The notes: generated by a model from the sequence alone, not told the origin. A DNA stretch of 64,000 nucleotides from Polynucleobacter paludilacus (GCF_018687595.1 NZ_CP061298.1:124001-188000), one strand, 5' to 3'. Positions 29,087-39,569 are shown, counted from the first letter of the stretch. Numbers and translations: made by a program.

Positions 29087-30709
29087 ATGTTGAATATTCA
29101 AAACCCTTTTGCCAACCCTAAAGTGACTGAAGATTCGGTCACAAAGACCCCAAGTCATTTTTTAATTTTAGGCTTAGGTGAGTCTGGCGTAGCAATGGCG
29201 AAATGGTGCTTGCGTAATGGCGCAAAGGTTTGTTTAGCAGACACACGTAATCCTGAGAAATTTTCAGAGCAGCAAAAAGCGTGGTTAGCCGAGCTTGAGC
29301 AGGCAGGTTTGCAGGATGTCCAATACGGTCCTTTGGCTAATGACTTGCTAAAAGAAGTTGATGTTATTGGCATCAGCCCTGGTTTATCACCAATTCAAGA
29401 GCCTATTCAATCTTTCTTAGCAACAGCGCAGCAAAGTAATGTTGAAGTGTGGAGTGAGATAGAGTTTTTTGCCCGCGCGATTGCAGCGATGGCTCTAATC
29501 CAAGAAGATGGTCTGCCTGCCTATATTCCAAAGGTACTGGCTATTACAGGGACGAATGGCAAAACCACAACTACTGCATTAACAGGTCAACTCTGTGAGC
29601 GGGCCGGTAAGAAGGTAGCGGTCGCTGGCAACATCAGCCCTGCTGCTCTTGATAAGCTTCAGCTATGTCTAAACGAGGCAGATCAGTTCAGCGATATGCC
29701 TGATGTATGGGTATTGGAATTGTCGAGCTTTCAGTTGTTATTCACATCTAGTTTGAATGCGACTGCGGCGACTGTTCTCAATATCACTCAGGATCATTTG
29801 GATTGGCATGGTGATATGCAGTCATATGCTCATGCAAAAGCACGAATTTTTGGGTCTGACTCTATTTGTATCTTGAATCGTGATGATTCTCTTGTGCTCG
29901 ATTTGCTCTCTGAAGAAGAGAAGCTCAATAGATCGGTTATAACCTTTGGTTCTGGACGTCCAGATGAGCAGGGTGCATTTGGTATTGAGCGAGATTTGCG
30001 TGCTGGCGGGATTGATTGGTTAGTGTGGGCTGAGGTCGATGAGAATCAAGAGCCAAAACCCAAGCGCCGTCGTAAATCGGTCACTCCAGATGATGAAGAA
30101 GAATTGCGACTCAAGCGTTTAATACCAGCCGATGCGCTGAAAATTCGGGGACGTCATAATGCTCTCAATGCTTTAGCTGCACTGGCTCTAGCCCGTTCCG
30201 CAGGTTTACCAATGAGTCTGCTGTTGCATGGTTTACGAGATTACGAGGGCGAGCCTCATCGTGTACAAAGTATTGGCATCGTTGCTGATGTTGAGTATGT
30301 TGATGACAGCAAAGGCACCAATGTTGGTGCCACAGTGGCAGCATTAAATGGCCTAGCGAATAACGAGTCTAGAAAAAGAATCTGGTTGATTGCCGGTGGG
30401 GATGGTAAAGGCCAAGATTTTTCGCCACTTCGCGAACCTGCACTGCGTTTTATCAAAGGCGCTTTTTTAATTGGCAAAGATGCAAACCTCATTGCAGATG
30501 CGCTCGGTAATGAGGTTTCTTGCACTATCAGTGAGACACTAGCTAATGCAGTTCATCAAGCGGCTCATCAAGCCCAATCTGGCGATATTGTTTTGTTATC
30601 TCCCGCCTGTGCCAGCTTTGATCAGTTCAAAGATTACATCGCGCGTGCAGATGCTTTTGTATCCGAAGTGGCTGAATTAGGTATGCAGATCGATGGAGTT
30701 CATGTATGA
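29087..30709 (+). CDS. murD: UDP-MurNAc-L-alanine--D-glutamate ligase
   Basis: Adds D-Glu to UDP-MurNAc-L-Ala. 540 aa, clearly longer than the about 440 aa of E. coli MurD. The N-terminal Rossmann domain has GLGESGVAMA (29-38), the ATP loop GTNGKT is at 155-160, and the C-terminal domain has DDSKGTNVGAT and LLSPACASFDQF. The extra length includes a highly charged insertion at about 318-345 (PKPKRRRKS, then DDEEEL) before the RGRHNALNALAAL block. It overlaps ftsW by 4 bp. Confidence 0.95.
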   Translation: MLNIQNPFANPKVTEDSVTKTPSHFLILGLGESGVAMAKWCLRNGAKVCLADTRNPEKFSEQQKAWLAELEQAGLQDVQYGPLANDLLKEVDVIGISPGLSPIQEPIQSFLATAQQSNVEVWSEIEFFARAIAAMALIQEDGLPAYIPKVLAITGTNGKTTTTALTGQLCERAGKKVAVAGNISPAALDKLQLCLNEADQFSDMPDVWVLELSSFQLLFTSSLNATAATVLNITQDHLDWHGDMQSYAHAKARIFGSDSICILNRDDSLVLDLLSEEEKLNRSVITFGSGRPDEQGAFGIERDLRAGGIDWLVWAEVDENQEPKPKRRRKSVTPDDEEELRLKRLIPADALKIRGRHNALNALAALALARSAGLPMSLLLHGLRDYEGEPHRVQSIGIVADVEYVDDSKGTNVGATVAALNGLANNESRKRIWLIAGGDGKGQDFSPLREPALRFIKGAFLIGKDANLIADALGNEVSCTISETLANAVHQAAHQAQSGDIVLLSPACASFDQFKDYIARADAFVSEVAELGMQIDGVHV

Positions 30710-31977
30710 GCTTAAAAGATAAGTTATTTCCTGATAATCGTTTAGGGCTCGATCGCTTCTGGAGTTTTTCTCGCGGTGGAATTAATAATTTCCGGAGCGG
30801 CTTAAGAGACGCTGTCTCAGGGGTTGAGCAGACCCGCTCTCGTATGATGGAGTATGACCAATTATTAGTTTGGGCAGTACTATCGCTCACGCTGATTGGT
30901 TTGGTGATGGTTTACTCGGCATCGATCACTTTAGCTGATGGGCCAAAATACTCAAGCTATAGCAGTAATCACTTTTTGATCCGGCATTTAATTTCTTTGG
31001 CAATTGCTCTTGGTGTTGGTATCTGGGCATTTAAGATTCCAAGCAAGGTTTGGGATCGTTACTCACCGATTATTTTTGGTGTAACGCTGCTGTTATTAGT
31101 AGCAGTTCTGATTCCCGGGCTTGGTAAGGGTGTGAATGGAGCAAAGCGCTGGATTCCACTAGGATTAATGAACTTCCAGCCGTCTGAACTCATGAAGTTT
31201 GCTACGGTAATCTTTGCGGCAACCTATACCGTTCAACGCCAGGAGCATTTGCATACATTTATCAAGGGCATGTTACCGATGGGTATTGCAGTGGCTCTAG
31301 TTGGCGCACTGTTAATGCTTGAGCCCGATATGGGCGCGTTTATTGTGGTTGCCCTGATTGCTTTCGGCATTCTCTTCCTCGGTGGAATCAATGCCAAATT
31401 ATTTGGAGGCTTAGTCTTAGTTGGGATTACGAGTGCCTCCACCATCATTGCATTATCTCCATTCCGACGTGGACGCATTCTGGCTTTTATGGATCCATGG
31501 CAGGTAGATAACGCCGCTAATAAGGGCTACCAGCTCACTCACTCTTTGATGGCTTTCGGACGTGGCGAATGGTTTGGTACTGGTTTGGGTGGCAGCGTCG
31601 AAAAACTCCATTACCTTCCTGAAGCGCACACCGATTTTATTTTGGCAGTCATTGGCGAGGAGCTCGGGTTTGTTGGTGTACTCGTGATGATCTTCTTGTT
31701 TTACTGGATAGTGCGCCGCTCGTTCATGATCGGCCGTACCGCACTGCAATTGGATCGAAGCTTTGCAGGTTTAGCTGCGAAGGGAGTAGGCATTTGGATT
31801 GGTTGGCAAGCCTTCATCAATATGGGCGTGAATTTAGGACTCCTTCCAACTAAAGGTTTGACTCTCCCTTTAGTGAGCTATGGTGGCTCAGGAATATTGA
31901 TGAATGCCATTGCGATCGCTATGCTGTTACGCATCGATTATGAAAATCGAGTCCTGATGCGGGGAGGAAAGCTGTGA
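30706..31977 (+). CDS. ftsW: Septal peptidoglycan polymerase FtsW
   Basis: SEDS-family glycosyltransferase that polymerises lipid II at the septum with FtsI. 423 aa, about ten transmembrane helices. The catalytic Asp is Asp310 in LPEAHTDFILAVIGEELG. Other landmarks: GAKRWIPLG near 145-153, NFQPSELMK and the C-terminal GLTLPLVSYGGSG. A cytoplasmic N-terminal tail of about 50 residues, basic in character, precedes the first helix. Overlaps murD (ATGA) and murG (GTGA). Confidence 0.96.
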   Translation: MSLKDKLFPDNRLGLDRFWSFSRGGINNFRSGLRDAVSGVEQTRSRMMEYDQLLVWAVLSLTLIGLVMVYSASITLADGPKYSSYSSNHFLIRHLISLAIALGVGIWAFKIPSKVWDRYSPIIFGVTLLLLVAVLIPGLGKGVNGAKRWIPLGLMNFQPSELMKFATVIFAATYTVQRQEHLHTFIKGMLPMGIAVALVGALLMLEPDMGAFIVVALIAFGILFLGGINAKLFGGLVLVGITSASTIIALSPFRRGRILAFMDPWQVDNAANKGYQLTHSLMAFGRGEWFGTGLGGSVEKLHYLPEAHTDFILAVIGEELGFVGVLVMIFLFYWIVRRSFMIGRTALQLDRSFAGLAAKGVGIWIGWQAFINMGVNLGLLPTKGLTLPLVSYGGSGILMNAIAIAMLLRIDYENRVLMRGGKL

Positions 31978-33047
31978 CCCAACCCTCGATCTTGGTGATG
32001 GCTGGTGGTACGGGAGGACATATCTTCCCTGGCCTAGCGGTTGCTCAATACCTGAGAGCCCATGGTTGGCAAGTTTCTTGGTTAGGTAACCAAAACGGCA
32101 TGGAATACCGCCTTGTGAATGCTGCAAAGATATCTTTCGAGTCAGTAGATTTTGGTGGCTTGCGCGGTAAGGGACTAAAAGCTAAATTGATGTTGCCGAT
32201 TAATTTGGTGCGAGCAAGTTTGCAGAGTTTCCAGATTATGCGTCGTCTCAAACCAAGCGTGGTCTTGGGTATGGGCGGCTATATTACTTTCCCAGGCGGT
32301 TTAGTTTCGGTACTCTTGAGACGACCATTAGTCTTGCATGAATCCAACTCCATCCCTGGCAGCGCTAATCGTGCCCTCGCAAAGATCGCGAGAAAAACCT
32401 TGACCGGTTTTCCAAATACGATGTCAGATGCTGAGTGGGTAGGAAATCCCATACGTCAAGATTTTGATCGGCTAGCTTCTCCTGTAGAACGCTACAGCGT
32501 ACGGCAAGGCCCCTTATCTATTTTGGTAGTAGGCGGCAGCTTGGGTGCTGCAGCTCTAAATCAAGCAGTGCCAGCAGCCCTGGCTTTAATACCCGCAAGC
32601 TCTCGACCAAAGGTAATTCATCAGGCGGGTGAGAAGCATCTTCAAGATCTTGAGTATTTATATTCAAGCCTGGGAGTGCAGGCAGATATCCGCAGTTTTA
32701 TTGACGACATGCCTACTGCTTATGCGAATGCAGATCTTGTGATCTGTCGCTCAGGTGCAATGACAATTTCAGAATTGGCAGCAGCAGGGGTAGCCTCTTG
32801 TTTGGTTCCGTTTCCATTTGCCATTGATGATCATCAAACTGCTAATGCCCGTTTCTTAGCAGATGCTCATGCAGCAATCTTGTTGCCACAAACCCAACTA
32901 AATCCAGATGACTTGGCTCAAATGATTCAGGGAGTGAGCCGCGATGCTTTACTAAAGATGGCGGAGCACGCTCATGCCTTAGCTAAACCACAAGCTACAG
33001 TTCGGGTTGCTCAAGTATGTGCAGAAGCTGCGGGGGTGGTGCTATGA
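31974..33047 (+). CDS. murG: UDP-GlcNAc:lipid I N-acetylglucosaminyltransferase MurG
   Basis: Makes lipid II on the inner face of the membrane. 357 aa, GT-B fold. N-terminal [14 protein letters not shown] at 11-24, [11 protein letters not shown] near 100, [12 protein letters not shown], and the C-terminal donor-binding [13 protein letters not shown] and [15 protein letters not shown]. It starts with GTG at 31974, overlapping the ftsW TGA by 4 bp. Confidence 0.96.
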   Translation: MTQPSILVMAGGTGGHIFPGLAVAQYLRAHGWQVSWLGNQNGMEYRLVNAAKISFESVDFGGLRGKGLKAKLMLPINLVRASLQSFQIMRRLKPSVVLGMGGYITFPGGLVSVLLRRPLVLHESNSIPGSANRALAKIARKTLTGFPNTMSDAEWVGNPIRQDFDRLASPVERYSVRQGPLSILVVGGSLGAAALNQAVPAALALIPASSRPKVIHQAGEKHLQDLEYLYSSLGVQADIRSFIDDMPTAYANADLVICRSGAMTISELAAAGVASCLVPFPFAIDDHQTANARFLADAHAAILLPQTQLNPDDLAQMIQGVSRDALLKMAEHAHALAKPQATVRVAQVCAEAAGVVL

Positions 33048-34480
33048 AGCATATCGTTCAACAAATTCATTTCATTGGTATCGGCGGCGCTGGTATGAGT
33101 GGTATTGCTGAGGTACTTCTCAATTTAGGTTATCAAGTATCAGGTTCTGACTTAGCGGAGAGTGTATCTACTCGGCGCTTGAAGGCATTGGGCGCAGTCA
33201 TTCACATTGGACATGATCCAAAAAATATTGGTACAGCAGAAGCAGTTGTGATTTCAACTGCAGTTGCTGGTAATAACCCCGAAGTGCTTGCAGCACGTGC
33301 AGCCAAAATTCCAGTGATTCAGCGCGCAGTGATGCTAGGTGAATTAATGCGTCTCAAGCAGGGTATTGCGATCGCTGGAACGCACGGTAAAACAACTACC
33401 ACCAGTTTGGTGGCCTCCGTTCTAGCAGAGGGTGGCTTAGATCCGACTTTTGTGATTGGTGGGAAATTAAATTCTGCTGGTGCAAATGCGCGCTTAGGAC
33501 AGGGTGACTTTATTGTGGTTGAAGCAGATGAGTCTGATGCTTCTTTCTTGCAGCTCTTCCCCGCAATGGAAGTGGTGACGAATATCGATGCTGACCACAT
33601 GGATACCTACCAACATGATATGGCTCGCCTGAAACAGGCATTTGTGCAATTTATTCAGCGCATGCCATTCTATGGAGTAGCGGTACTCTGTATTGATGAT
33701 GCCAATGTTCGTGACATCATTCCATTTGTTTCTCAGCCAGTTTTACGATATGGCTTATCTGATGATGCGGATATTCGTGCAACTGATGTGCGTGCAGAAG
33801 GAACATCAATGCGCTTTACAGTGGAGCGCCGGACAGTCAGAAGACACGGCAATAAGCCGGGCCCACTCCAGATTTCTTTAAATCTACCGGGTCTACACAA
33901 TGTCAGAAATGCCTTGGCAGCGATTGGTATTGCAACTGAACTTGGCGTAAGTGACCAAGCCATTGTCAAAGCCCTATCCGAATTTAGTGGCGTAGGCCGT
34001 CGCTTCCAACGCTATGGCGAAATCCCGCTTGCCAGTGGAGGTAGCTTTACCTTGATTGATGACTATGGTCATCACCCCGTTGAAATGGCTGCCACTTTAT
34101 CGGCAGCAAGAGGGGCTTATCCTGATCGTCGTTTAGTACTGGCTTTCCAGCCACATCGATTCACCAGAACCCGTGATTGCTTTGGTGAGTTTGTCCAAGT
34201 CCTGAAAAATTTTGATGCACTCGTATTGACTGAAGTCTATCCTGCAGGAGAGGCTAAGATTCCTGGGGCAGATGGTAAGAGCCTATTAAAAGCAGTAGTA
34301 ACAGAAGCGGGTACTCAAAATGCTGATTTAGATCCTAAACAGACGGCTTTTGCGAGCACCATTCTTGAGATGCCAGAAAAAATTACTGGTCTTCTGCGTG
34401 ATGGTGATGTCTTAATTACGATGGGGGCAGGCTCCATTTCCAATTTGTCGCATGTGCTAGCGGAGGCTAAGCATGCATAG
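33044..34480 (+). CDS. murC: UDP-N-acetylmuramate--L-alanine ligase
   Basis: First amino-acid ligase of the stem peptide. 478 aa from the ATG at 33044, which overlaps the murG stop by 4 bp; an in-frame ATG at 33017 is inside murG and not needed. Nucleotide-binding GIGGAGMSG at 12-20, ATP loop GTHGKT at 112-117, EADESDASF near 165, and the C-terminal [10 protein letters not shown] and [10 protein letters not shown]. Standard length for the family. Confidence 0.96.
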   Translation: MKHIVQQIHFIGIGGAGMSGIAEVLLNLGYQVSGSDLAESVSTRRLKALGAVIHIGHDPKNIGTAEAVVISTAVAGNNPEVLAARAAKIPVIQRAVMLGELMRLKQGIAIAGTHGKTTTTSLVASVLAEGGLDPTFVIGGKLNSAGANARLGQGDFIVVEADESDASFLQLFPAMEVVTNIDADHMDTYQHDMARLKQAFVQFIQRMPFYGVAVLCIDDANVRDIIPFVSQPVLRYGLSDDADIRATDVRAEGTSMRFTVERRTVRRHGNKPGPLQISLNLPGLHNVRNALAAIGIATELGVSDQAIVKALSEFSGVGRRFQRYGEIPLASGGSFTLIDDYGHHPVEMAATLSAARGAYPDRRLVLAFQPHRFTRTRDCFGEFVQVLKNFDALVLTEVYPAGEAKIPGADGKSLLKAVVTEAGTQNADLDPKQTAFASTILEMPEKITGLLRDGDVLITMGAGSISNLSHVLAEAKHA

Positions 34481-35468
34481 TCAATGGGGTCAACGCGTTC
34501 ATCGTGAGCTAGCCACGCTCGATATCCAATCTTTAGGTCGAGTTGGTGTATTGCTTGGCGGGCGTTCTGGCGAGCGAGAAATTTCATTGATGTCAGGTAA
34601 TGGTGTTTTAGAAGCCCTGCATTTAAAAGGAGTAGATGCACATCCTTTTGATCCTGGACTTCGATCCCCCTCCGAACTAGTGCAAGAAAAATTTGAACGC
34701 GTCTTTATCTCGTTACATGGACGATATGGCGAAGATGGAACTATTCAAGGCTTACTTGAGCTCTTAAATATCCCTTATACGGGAAGCGGCGTCCTTGCCT
34801 CAGCATTATCAATTGACAAAATCGTGACTAAACAAGTGTGGCTCAGTAATGGATTAGCGACACCAGCGTTTGTTGAGTTAACCGCTAATAGTAATTGGGA
34901 TTCGGTAGCAGAAAAATTAGGCTTACCTCTGATTGTGAAGCCTGCACATGAGGGCTCATCTTTAGGTTTAACAAAGGTGAGGAAGGTCAGTGATTTACCG
35001 GCAGCTTACGAGTTAGCAGCAAAGATTGATACTAAGATCATTGCCGAAACTTGCATCATCGGAGATGAGCTAACCTGTCCATTAGTGGGAGAGGGCGCTA
35101 GTACTGAAGCTCTGCCTGTAATCAAAATTGTCCCGCCGGATGCTAACTATGATTTTCATCATAAGTACTTTTCGGACGAAACAAAATATTTATGCCCAAC
35201 AGGCCTGCCCGAAGAGATCAATCTTGCTGTGCAGAATTTGGCTCTTGCTGCTTATAAAGCCCTCGGTTGCCGGACTTGGGGTCGGGCAGATGTGATGATC
35301 GATCAGAAGACTGGCAAGCCCTACTTGCTGGAAATGAATACCTCCCCCGGGATGACCTCCCATTCATTGGTCCCGATGGCTGCCAAAGCTGCTGGTATCG
35401 AGTATGCAGATTTAGTGCTTTGGATATTGAGCCAGACTCTAAAACAAGAGGGGGTTACAAAAGCATGA
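34473..35468 (+). CDS. ddl: D-alanine--D-alanine ligase
   Basis: ATP-grasp enzyme joining two D-alanines. 331 aa. N-terminal [21 protein letters not shown]-binding [33 protein letters not shown] near the C-terminus with the Mg-binding Glu/Asn. It overlaps murC by 8 bp and ftsQ by 4 bp. It lies within the dcw cluster, the position of ddlB in enterobacteria. Confidence 0.95.
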   Translation: MHSQWGQRVHRELATLDIQSLGRVGVLLGGRSGEREISLMSGNGVLEALHLKGVDAHPFDPGLRSPSELVQEKFERVFISLHGRYGEDGTIQGLLELLNIPYTGSGVLASALSIDKIVTKQVWLSNGLATPAFVELTANSNWDSVAEKLGLPLIVKPAHEGSSLGLTKVRKVSDLPAAYELAAKIDTKIIAETCIIGDELTCPLVGEGASTEALPVIKIVPPDANYDFHHKYFSDETKYLCPTGLPEEINLAVQNLALAAYKALGCRTWGRADVMIDQKTGKPYLLEMNTSPGMTSHSLVPMAAKAAGIEYADLVLWILSQTLKQEGVTKA

Positions 35469-36307
35469 GTCGCTTCCTACAACAGTTTGGCAATTTCTTT
35501 GCTTTTGCAATGTCTCCGATCTGGAATCACCCAGAGAGAATGCAAAAGTTAAGCCGTCTCTTGACTCGTTGTTTTGTAGTGATGCTAGTGATTGGTATTT
35601 TGGTTTGGCTAAGTCAGCGTCCAGTTTTTGTGCTTAAACAAGTTCAAATTGAGCCTGTGGCAGGTCAAACCTTGCAACACATTAATAAAGCGATTGTGAA
35701 GCAAGAAGTGCTTGAGACCGTTCAAGGAAATTTCTTCAGCGTCAAACTTGAAGATGTGAAGAAGGGCTTTGAGTCTATGCCATGGGTTCGCCACGCCAAT
35801 GTACGTCGTATTTGGCCTAATGGCCTAGTAGTCAGTATTGAAGAACAGAAAGCCTTTGGTACATGGGGTGGAGCCGATAGTCATCAGCTAATCAATACTC
35901 ATGGAGAAATCTTTAGCGGACGTACTTCAGAGCTTCCAGAAGATACCCAGTTGATTGATTTTCGTGGGCCGAGCGATGCTGGCCAAGAGGTGATGCGTTT
36001 ATATGAGAAAGCCAACGCTTGGTTTAAGCCTTGGAATGCAGAAATTAGCTCGCTAACCTTATCGGATCGATATGCATGGCATGTCAAGCTATCCAACGGG
36101 ATGAGAGTGGAATTTGGGCGCGACGAAGAAAGTTCAGACAAAAACTTAACGGAGGAACGAGTTGCGCGACTCTTTAAATATTGGCCTCAGGTCCAAGATA
36201 AGTGGGCTAATCGAGTAGATGCAATCGACCTACGTTACGCCAATGGTTTTGCAGTTCACTTAGCTTCTGTCAGTATCAAAACGAATGATCTAAATGGAAA
36301 AAAGTGA
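35465..36307 (+). CDS. ftsQ: Cell division protein FtsQ
   Basis: 280-aa bitopic divisome protein linking FtsL/FtsB to the cytoplasmic ring. The ATG at 35465 overlaps the ddl stop (ATGA); an open frame extends upstream to 35267 but lies inside ddl. One transmembrane helix (about 37-56), then the POTRA domain (about 60-130, [12 protein letters not shown]) and a beta domain with [19 protein letters not shown]. 34 bp separate it from ftsA, with a perfect 14-bp palindrome in the gap. Confidence 0.94.
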   Translation: MSRFLQQFGNFFAFAMSPIWNHPERMQKLSRLLTRCFVVMLVIGILVWLSQRPVFVLKQVQIEPVAGQTLQHINKAIVKQEVLETVQGNFFSVKLEDVKKGFESMPWVRHANVRRIWPNGLVVSIEEQKAFGTWGGADSHQLINTHGEIFSGRTSELPEDTQLIDFRGPSDAGQEVMRLYEKANAWFKPWNAEISSLTLSDRYAWHVKLSNGMRVEFGRDEESSDKNLTEERVARLFKYWPQVQDKWANRVDAIDLRYANGFAVHLASVSIKTNDLNGKK

Positions 36308-36316
36308 GCTTAAGCA

Positions 36317-36330
36317 ATGAATATATTCAT
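36317..36330. repeat. Perfect 14-bp palindrome ATGAATATATTCAT before ftsA
   Basis: The palindrome ATGAATATATTCAT ends immediately before the GAGGAATTGG ribosome-binding region of ftsA. As RNA it could form a short AU-rich hairpin next to the Shine-Dalgarno; as DNA it could be a protein site. Either use is inference. Confidence 0.4.
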
Positions 36331-36341
36331 GAGGAATTGGA

Positions 36342-37571
36342 ATGAGTAAGGACAATCGCGATTTATTGGTCGGGTTAGATATTGGCACCTCCAAGGTAGT
36401 TGCCTTGGTTGCTGAGTTAGCGCCTGATGGCCAGTTCAATGTAGTCGGAGTTGGTCAAACCGTTTCAAAAGGTTTGAAAAAAGGCGTTGTGGTGAATATT
36501 GAGGCAACCGTGCAGTCGATTCAGAAGGCGCTGGAAGAAGCCGAGGTCATGGCTGATCGTCAAATTGCACAAGTCTTCACTGGCATCGCTGGAAATCACA
36601 TCATTAGCTTTAATTCGAGTGGCATGGTAGCTATTCGTGATAAAGAGGTGAGCGAAGGTGATGTAGAGCGGGTTCTCGAAACTGCTAAGGCGATCAATAT
36701 TCCGACAGATCAACAAATTCTGCACATCCTAGTTCAGGAATTCATCATCGATGGTCAAGAGGATGTGCGTGAACCGATTGGTATGAGTGGTCTGCGTCTC
36801 GAAGTCAAAGTCCACATTGTTACTGGCGCTGTGAGTGCTGCTCAGAATATTGTGAAGTGTGTACGTCGCTGCGGTTTAGAGGTAAATGATTTAATTTTGC
36901 AACCTTTGGCTTCTAGTTTGGCGGTACTCACTGAAGACGAAAAAGAGTTAGGTGTTGTTTTGGTAGATATTGGTGGCGGCACTACGGATATTGCAATCTA
37001 TTGCCAAGGTTCCATTCGCCACACTGCAGTGATTCCTATCGCCGGTGACCAAATTACCAATGACATTGCGATGGCACTTCGCACGCCAACCATCGATGCT
37101 GAAGACTTGAAGATTCAATACGGTATTGCGCGTCAAGATATGGCCGATCCAGCGGCAATGATTGATGTACCCGGTGTTGGTGATAGAGAGCCACGCCCGA
37201 TGTCTAAGCAGGCATTAGCAGCAGTTATTGAGCCTCGGGTTGAGGAGTTGTTCACATTAGTCCGTGGTGTCGTTCGCGAATCTGGCTATGAAGATATGGT
37301 TTCTTCTGGAATTGTTTTGACCGGTGGCACAGCTTTGATGCCAGGCATGGTTGAGCTTGCAGAGCAAGTATTTTTACGTCCTACTCGAGTGGGGACTCCT
37401 GAATATCGTGGCCATCTTCATGAAGTTTTGAGAAGCCCTCGTTTTGCTACCAGCATTGGTTTGCTGATGGAAGGTCAGGCTCAGTTATTACGTGGTCGTC
37501 GCGTCTCGCAATCTGGAGCATTACAGAGTGTGGTGTCGCGCATGAAGGAATGGTTTGCAGGAAATTTTTAA
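36342..37571 (+). CDS. ftsA: Cell division protein FtsA
   Basis: Actin-like ATPase that tethers FtsZ to the membrane. 409 aa. N-terminal LLVGLDIGTSKVVALVAE (phosphate 1), VVLVDIGGGTTDIAIY (phosphate 2), GIVLTGGTALMPGM (adenosine motif), and the C-terminal amphipathic membrane-targeting helix MKEWFAGNF. Ribosome-binding site GAGGAA lies 8 bp or so upstream of the ATG. Confidence 0.97.
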   Translation: MSKDNRDLLVGLDIGTSKVVALVAELAPDGQFNVVGVGQTVSKGLKKGVVVNIEATVQSIQKALEEAEVMADRQIAQVFTGIAGNHIISFNSSGMVAIRDKEVSEGDVERVLETAKAINIPTDQQILHILVQEFIIDGQEDVREPIGMSGLRLEVKVHIVTGAVSAAQNIVKCVRRCGLEVNDLILQPLASSLAVLTEDEKELGVVLVDIGGGTTDIAIYCQGSIRHTAVIPIAGDQITNDIAMALRTPTIDAEDLKIQYGIARQDMADPAAMIDVPGVGDREPRPMSKQALAAVIEPRVEELFTLVRGVVRESGYEDMVSSGIVLTGGTALMPGMVELAEQVFLRPTRVGTPEYRGHLHEVLRSPRFATSIGLLMEGQAQLLRGRRVSQSGALQSVVSRMKEWFAGNF

Positions 37572-37621
37572 GTTGTTTTTCGTCGTCGTCAATGTAGTAA
37601 GTTTTTTACCTAGGAGGGTAT

Positions 37622-38950
37622 ATGGAATTTGAAATGTTAGATCAAGAAACAGCCGGTAAAACTATTATTAAGGTAGTTGGAGTCGGTGGCGCTGGTGGCA
37701 ATGCTGTCCAGCATATGATTCGTCGCGGTGTAGATGGCGTAGAGTTTATTTGCATGAACACCGATGCTGGCGCGTTACAGCGTTCTGAGGCATCTGTGAA
37801 TTTGCAACTAGGCTCTAGCGGTCTGGGAGCTGGGGCAAAACCAGAAATTGGTGCAGCCTCCGCTGAAGAAGCCCGTGCTCGCATTGCTGATGTATTACAA
37901 GGTGCCCACATGGTATTCATCACCGCGGGTATGGGTGGTGGTACCGGGACTGGCGCTGCTCCTGTGGTTGCCCAAGTTGCAAAAGAGATGGGTATTTTGA
38001 CAGTTGGTGTCATTAGTAAGCCATTCGATTTTGAGGGTGTTAAGCGCTTGAAGGTTGCTGAGAACGGTGCAAGCGAACTAGAGAATCATGTGGACTCACT
38101 CATTGTGGTTCTGAATGAAAAGCTATTTGAAGTGATGGGTGAAGATGCAGAGTTTGATAAAGCTTTTGCTTGTGCGGACGATGTATTGCATAACGCGGTG
38201 TCTGGTATTGCCGAGATCATCAATGTTCAAGGTTTAATTAACGTTGACTTTGAGGACGTAAAGACCGTGATGGGCGAGCAAGGCAAGGCCATGATGGGAA
38301 CTGCAACTGTTTCTGGAATGGATCGTGCACGTTTAGCTGCTGAAGCGGCAGTTGCCTCACCATTACTTGAGGGTGTTGATTTATCTGGTGCCCGTGGCGT
38401 CTTGGTCAACATTACTGCTAGCCGTTCCTTAAAGTTGTCAGAGACACGCGAAGTGATGGCTGCAATTCGTGGCTACGCTGCAGACGATGCTACCGTGATT
38501 TTCGGTACCGTATATGACGATAGCTTGGGCGATGCTCTTCGTGTAACTGTGGTTGCGACTGGTTTGAATAATCCCCTAGCACGTCAAAATAGCCAGCCTG
38601 AAGTCGTTTGGAGACAAGCTACGGGTACGCATGATGCTATGCCAACTATGGCCGATTTAAATAGTTTTGCTCCTGCCAGTCCTTCTGCGGCAATGAGTAA
38701 GGTAGGTTTAGATTCCGCTATGAATGTCTCAGCATCGATGCCAATGACTGGGTCTGCGCCTGCAATTCAGCCTGCTTCTGCAGGGGTTGATTACAGTCAA
38801 TATGATCTGCCACGGGTTTTCAGAAATTCGCGTGAGACTGCTCCAGCACCGACTTTGGGTGCTGATAGCTCACCTCAAGCAAAAACCATGTTGGATAAAG
38901 GCACGGATTACTATGAGATTCCAGCCTTTTTACGTAAACAAGCAGACTAA
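37622..38950 (+). CDS. ftsZ: Cell division GTPase FtsZ
   Basis: Tubulin-like GTPase that forms the Z ring. 442 aa; GTP-binding GVGGAGGNAV (20-29) and the signature GGGTGTG at 105-111. After the core (to about 325) comes a long Ala/Ser/Pro-rich linker and the conserved C-terminal peptide YYEIPAFLRKQAD that binds FtsA and ZipA. A full AGGAGGG Shine-Dalgarno lies 3 nt before the ATG at 37612-37618, the strongest in the window and consistent with the high level of FtsZ. Last gene of the dcw cluster. Confidence 0.98.
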   Translation: MEFEMLDQETAGKTIIKVVGVGGAGGNAVQHMIRRGVDGVEFICMNTDAGALQRSEASVNLQLGSSGLGAGAKPEIGAASAEEARARIADVLQGAHMVFITAGMGGGTGTGAAPVVAQVAKEMGILTVGVISKPFDFEGVKRLKVAENGASELENHVDSLIVVLNEKLFEVMGEDAEFDKAFACADDVLHNAVSGIAEIINVQGLINVDFEDVKTVMGEQGKAMMGTATVSGMDRARLAAEAAVASPLLEGVDLSGARGVLVNITASRSLKLSETREVMAAIRGYAADDATVIFGTVYDDSLGDALRVTVVATGLNNPLARQNSQPEVVWRQATGTHDAMPTMADLNSFAPASPSAAMSKVGLDSAMNVSASMPMTGSAPAIQPASAGVDYSQYDLPRVFRNSRETAPAPTLGADSSPQAKTMLDKGTDYYEIPAFLRKQAD

Positions 38951-38980
38951 TTGACTGCTCAATACAATAGATAGTGCGCA

Positions 38981-39031
38981 ATGCCAGCGCGGCGCCCCTC
39001 CGGACGACGAATCCCGCGCTAGCGCTGGCAT
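38981..39031. repeat. GC-rich inverted repeat between ftsZ and the peroxiredoxin gene
   Basis: ATGCCAGCGC (38981-38990) pairs perfectly with GCGCTGGCAT (39022-39031), with a 31-nt centre. A competing pairing is AGCGCGG (38986-38992) with CCGCGCT (39014-39020). The two share bases, so only one can form. No T-run follows, so it is not a classic terminator. GC content is much higher than the flanks, which fits a REP-type extragenic palindrome or a structured 3' UTR. Confidence 0.6.
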
Positions 39032-39068
39032 ACTCATTTACCACTACTTCTATTGATTTGGAGATCTC

Positions 39069-39569
39069 ATGATTGCAGTCGGACAAAAATTACCAAACGC
39101 CACTCTCTATGAGTTCATTGAAGAGGCTACCGAAGGCTGTGCTTTGGGTCCAAATGCTTTCGAAGTTGAAAAGCTTACCGCTGGCAAGAAGATTGTGATC
39201 TTTGCCTTACCGGGTGCATTTACTCCCACCTGTTCTGCTCAGCATGTGCCGGGATATTTGGAGCACTACGATGCTATCAAGGCCAAGGGCGTGGATGAAA
39301 TTTGGTGTGTTTCGGTCAATGATCCATTTGTGATGGGTGCTTGGGGCCGCGATCTAAAAGTAGGTAAAAAAATTCGGATGTTTGGTGATGGTAGTGCTGA
39401 GTTCACCAAAAAGTTAGGTATGGAATTTGATTTAATCTCACGTGGTTTGGGAGTACGTTCTCAACGTTATGCCATGATTGTGGACAATGGCGTAGTCAAA
39501 ACATTAGATCTAGAAGCTCCAGGTAAGTTTGTGGTGAGTGATGCTGCCTCTGTCTTGAAACAGCTGTAA
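39069..39569 (+). CDS. Peroxiredoxin (Prx5-type)
   Basis: 166-aa thiol peroxidase reducing hydroperoxides. The peroxidatic Cys is Cys55 in LPGAFTPTCSAQHVPGY; the Arg of the active site is in GLGVRSQRYAM near 138. Two other cysteines (Cys24 and the WCVSV one) might act as resolving partners, but cannot be assigned. It is usually reduced by glutaredoxin or glutathione in this group (family knowledge). It stands between ftsZ and lpxC and is separated from ftsZ by the GC-rich inverted repeat. Confidence 0.93.
   Translation: MIAVGQKLPNATLYEFIEEATEGCALGPNAFEVEKLTAGKKIVIFALPGAFTPTCSAQHVPGYLEHYDAIKAKGVDEIWCVSVNDPFVMGAWGRDLKVGKKIRMFGDGSAEFTKKLGMEFDLISRGLGVRSQRYAMIVDNGVVKTLDLEAPGKFVVSDAASVLKQL

Noticed and set aside
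37642..38013. 123-codon open frame on the minus strand
   Set aside because: Antisense to the strongly conserved GTP-binding half of ftsZ.
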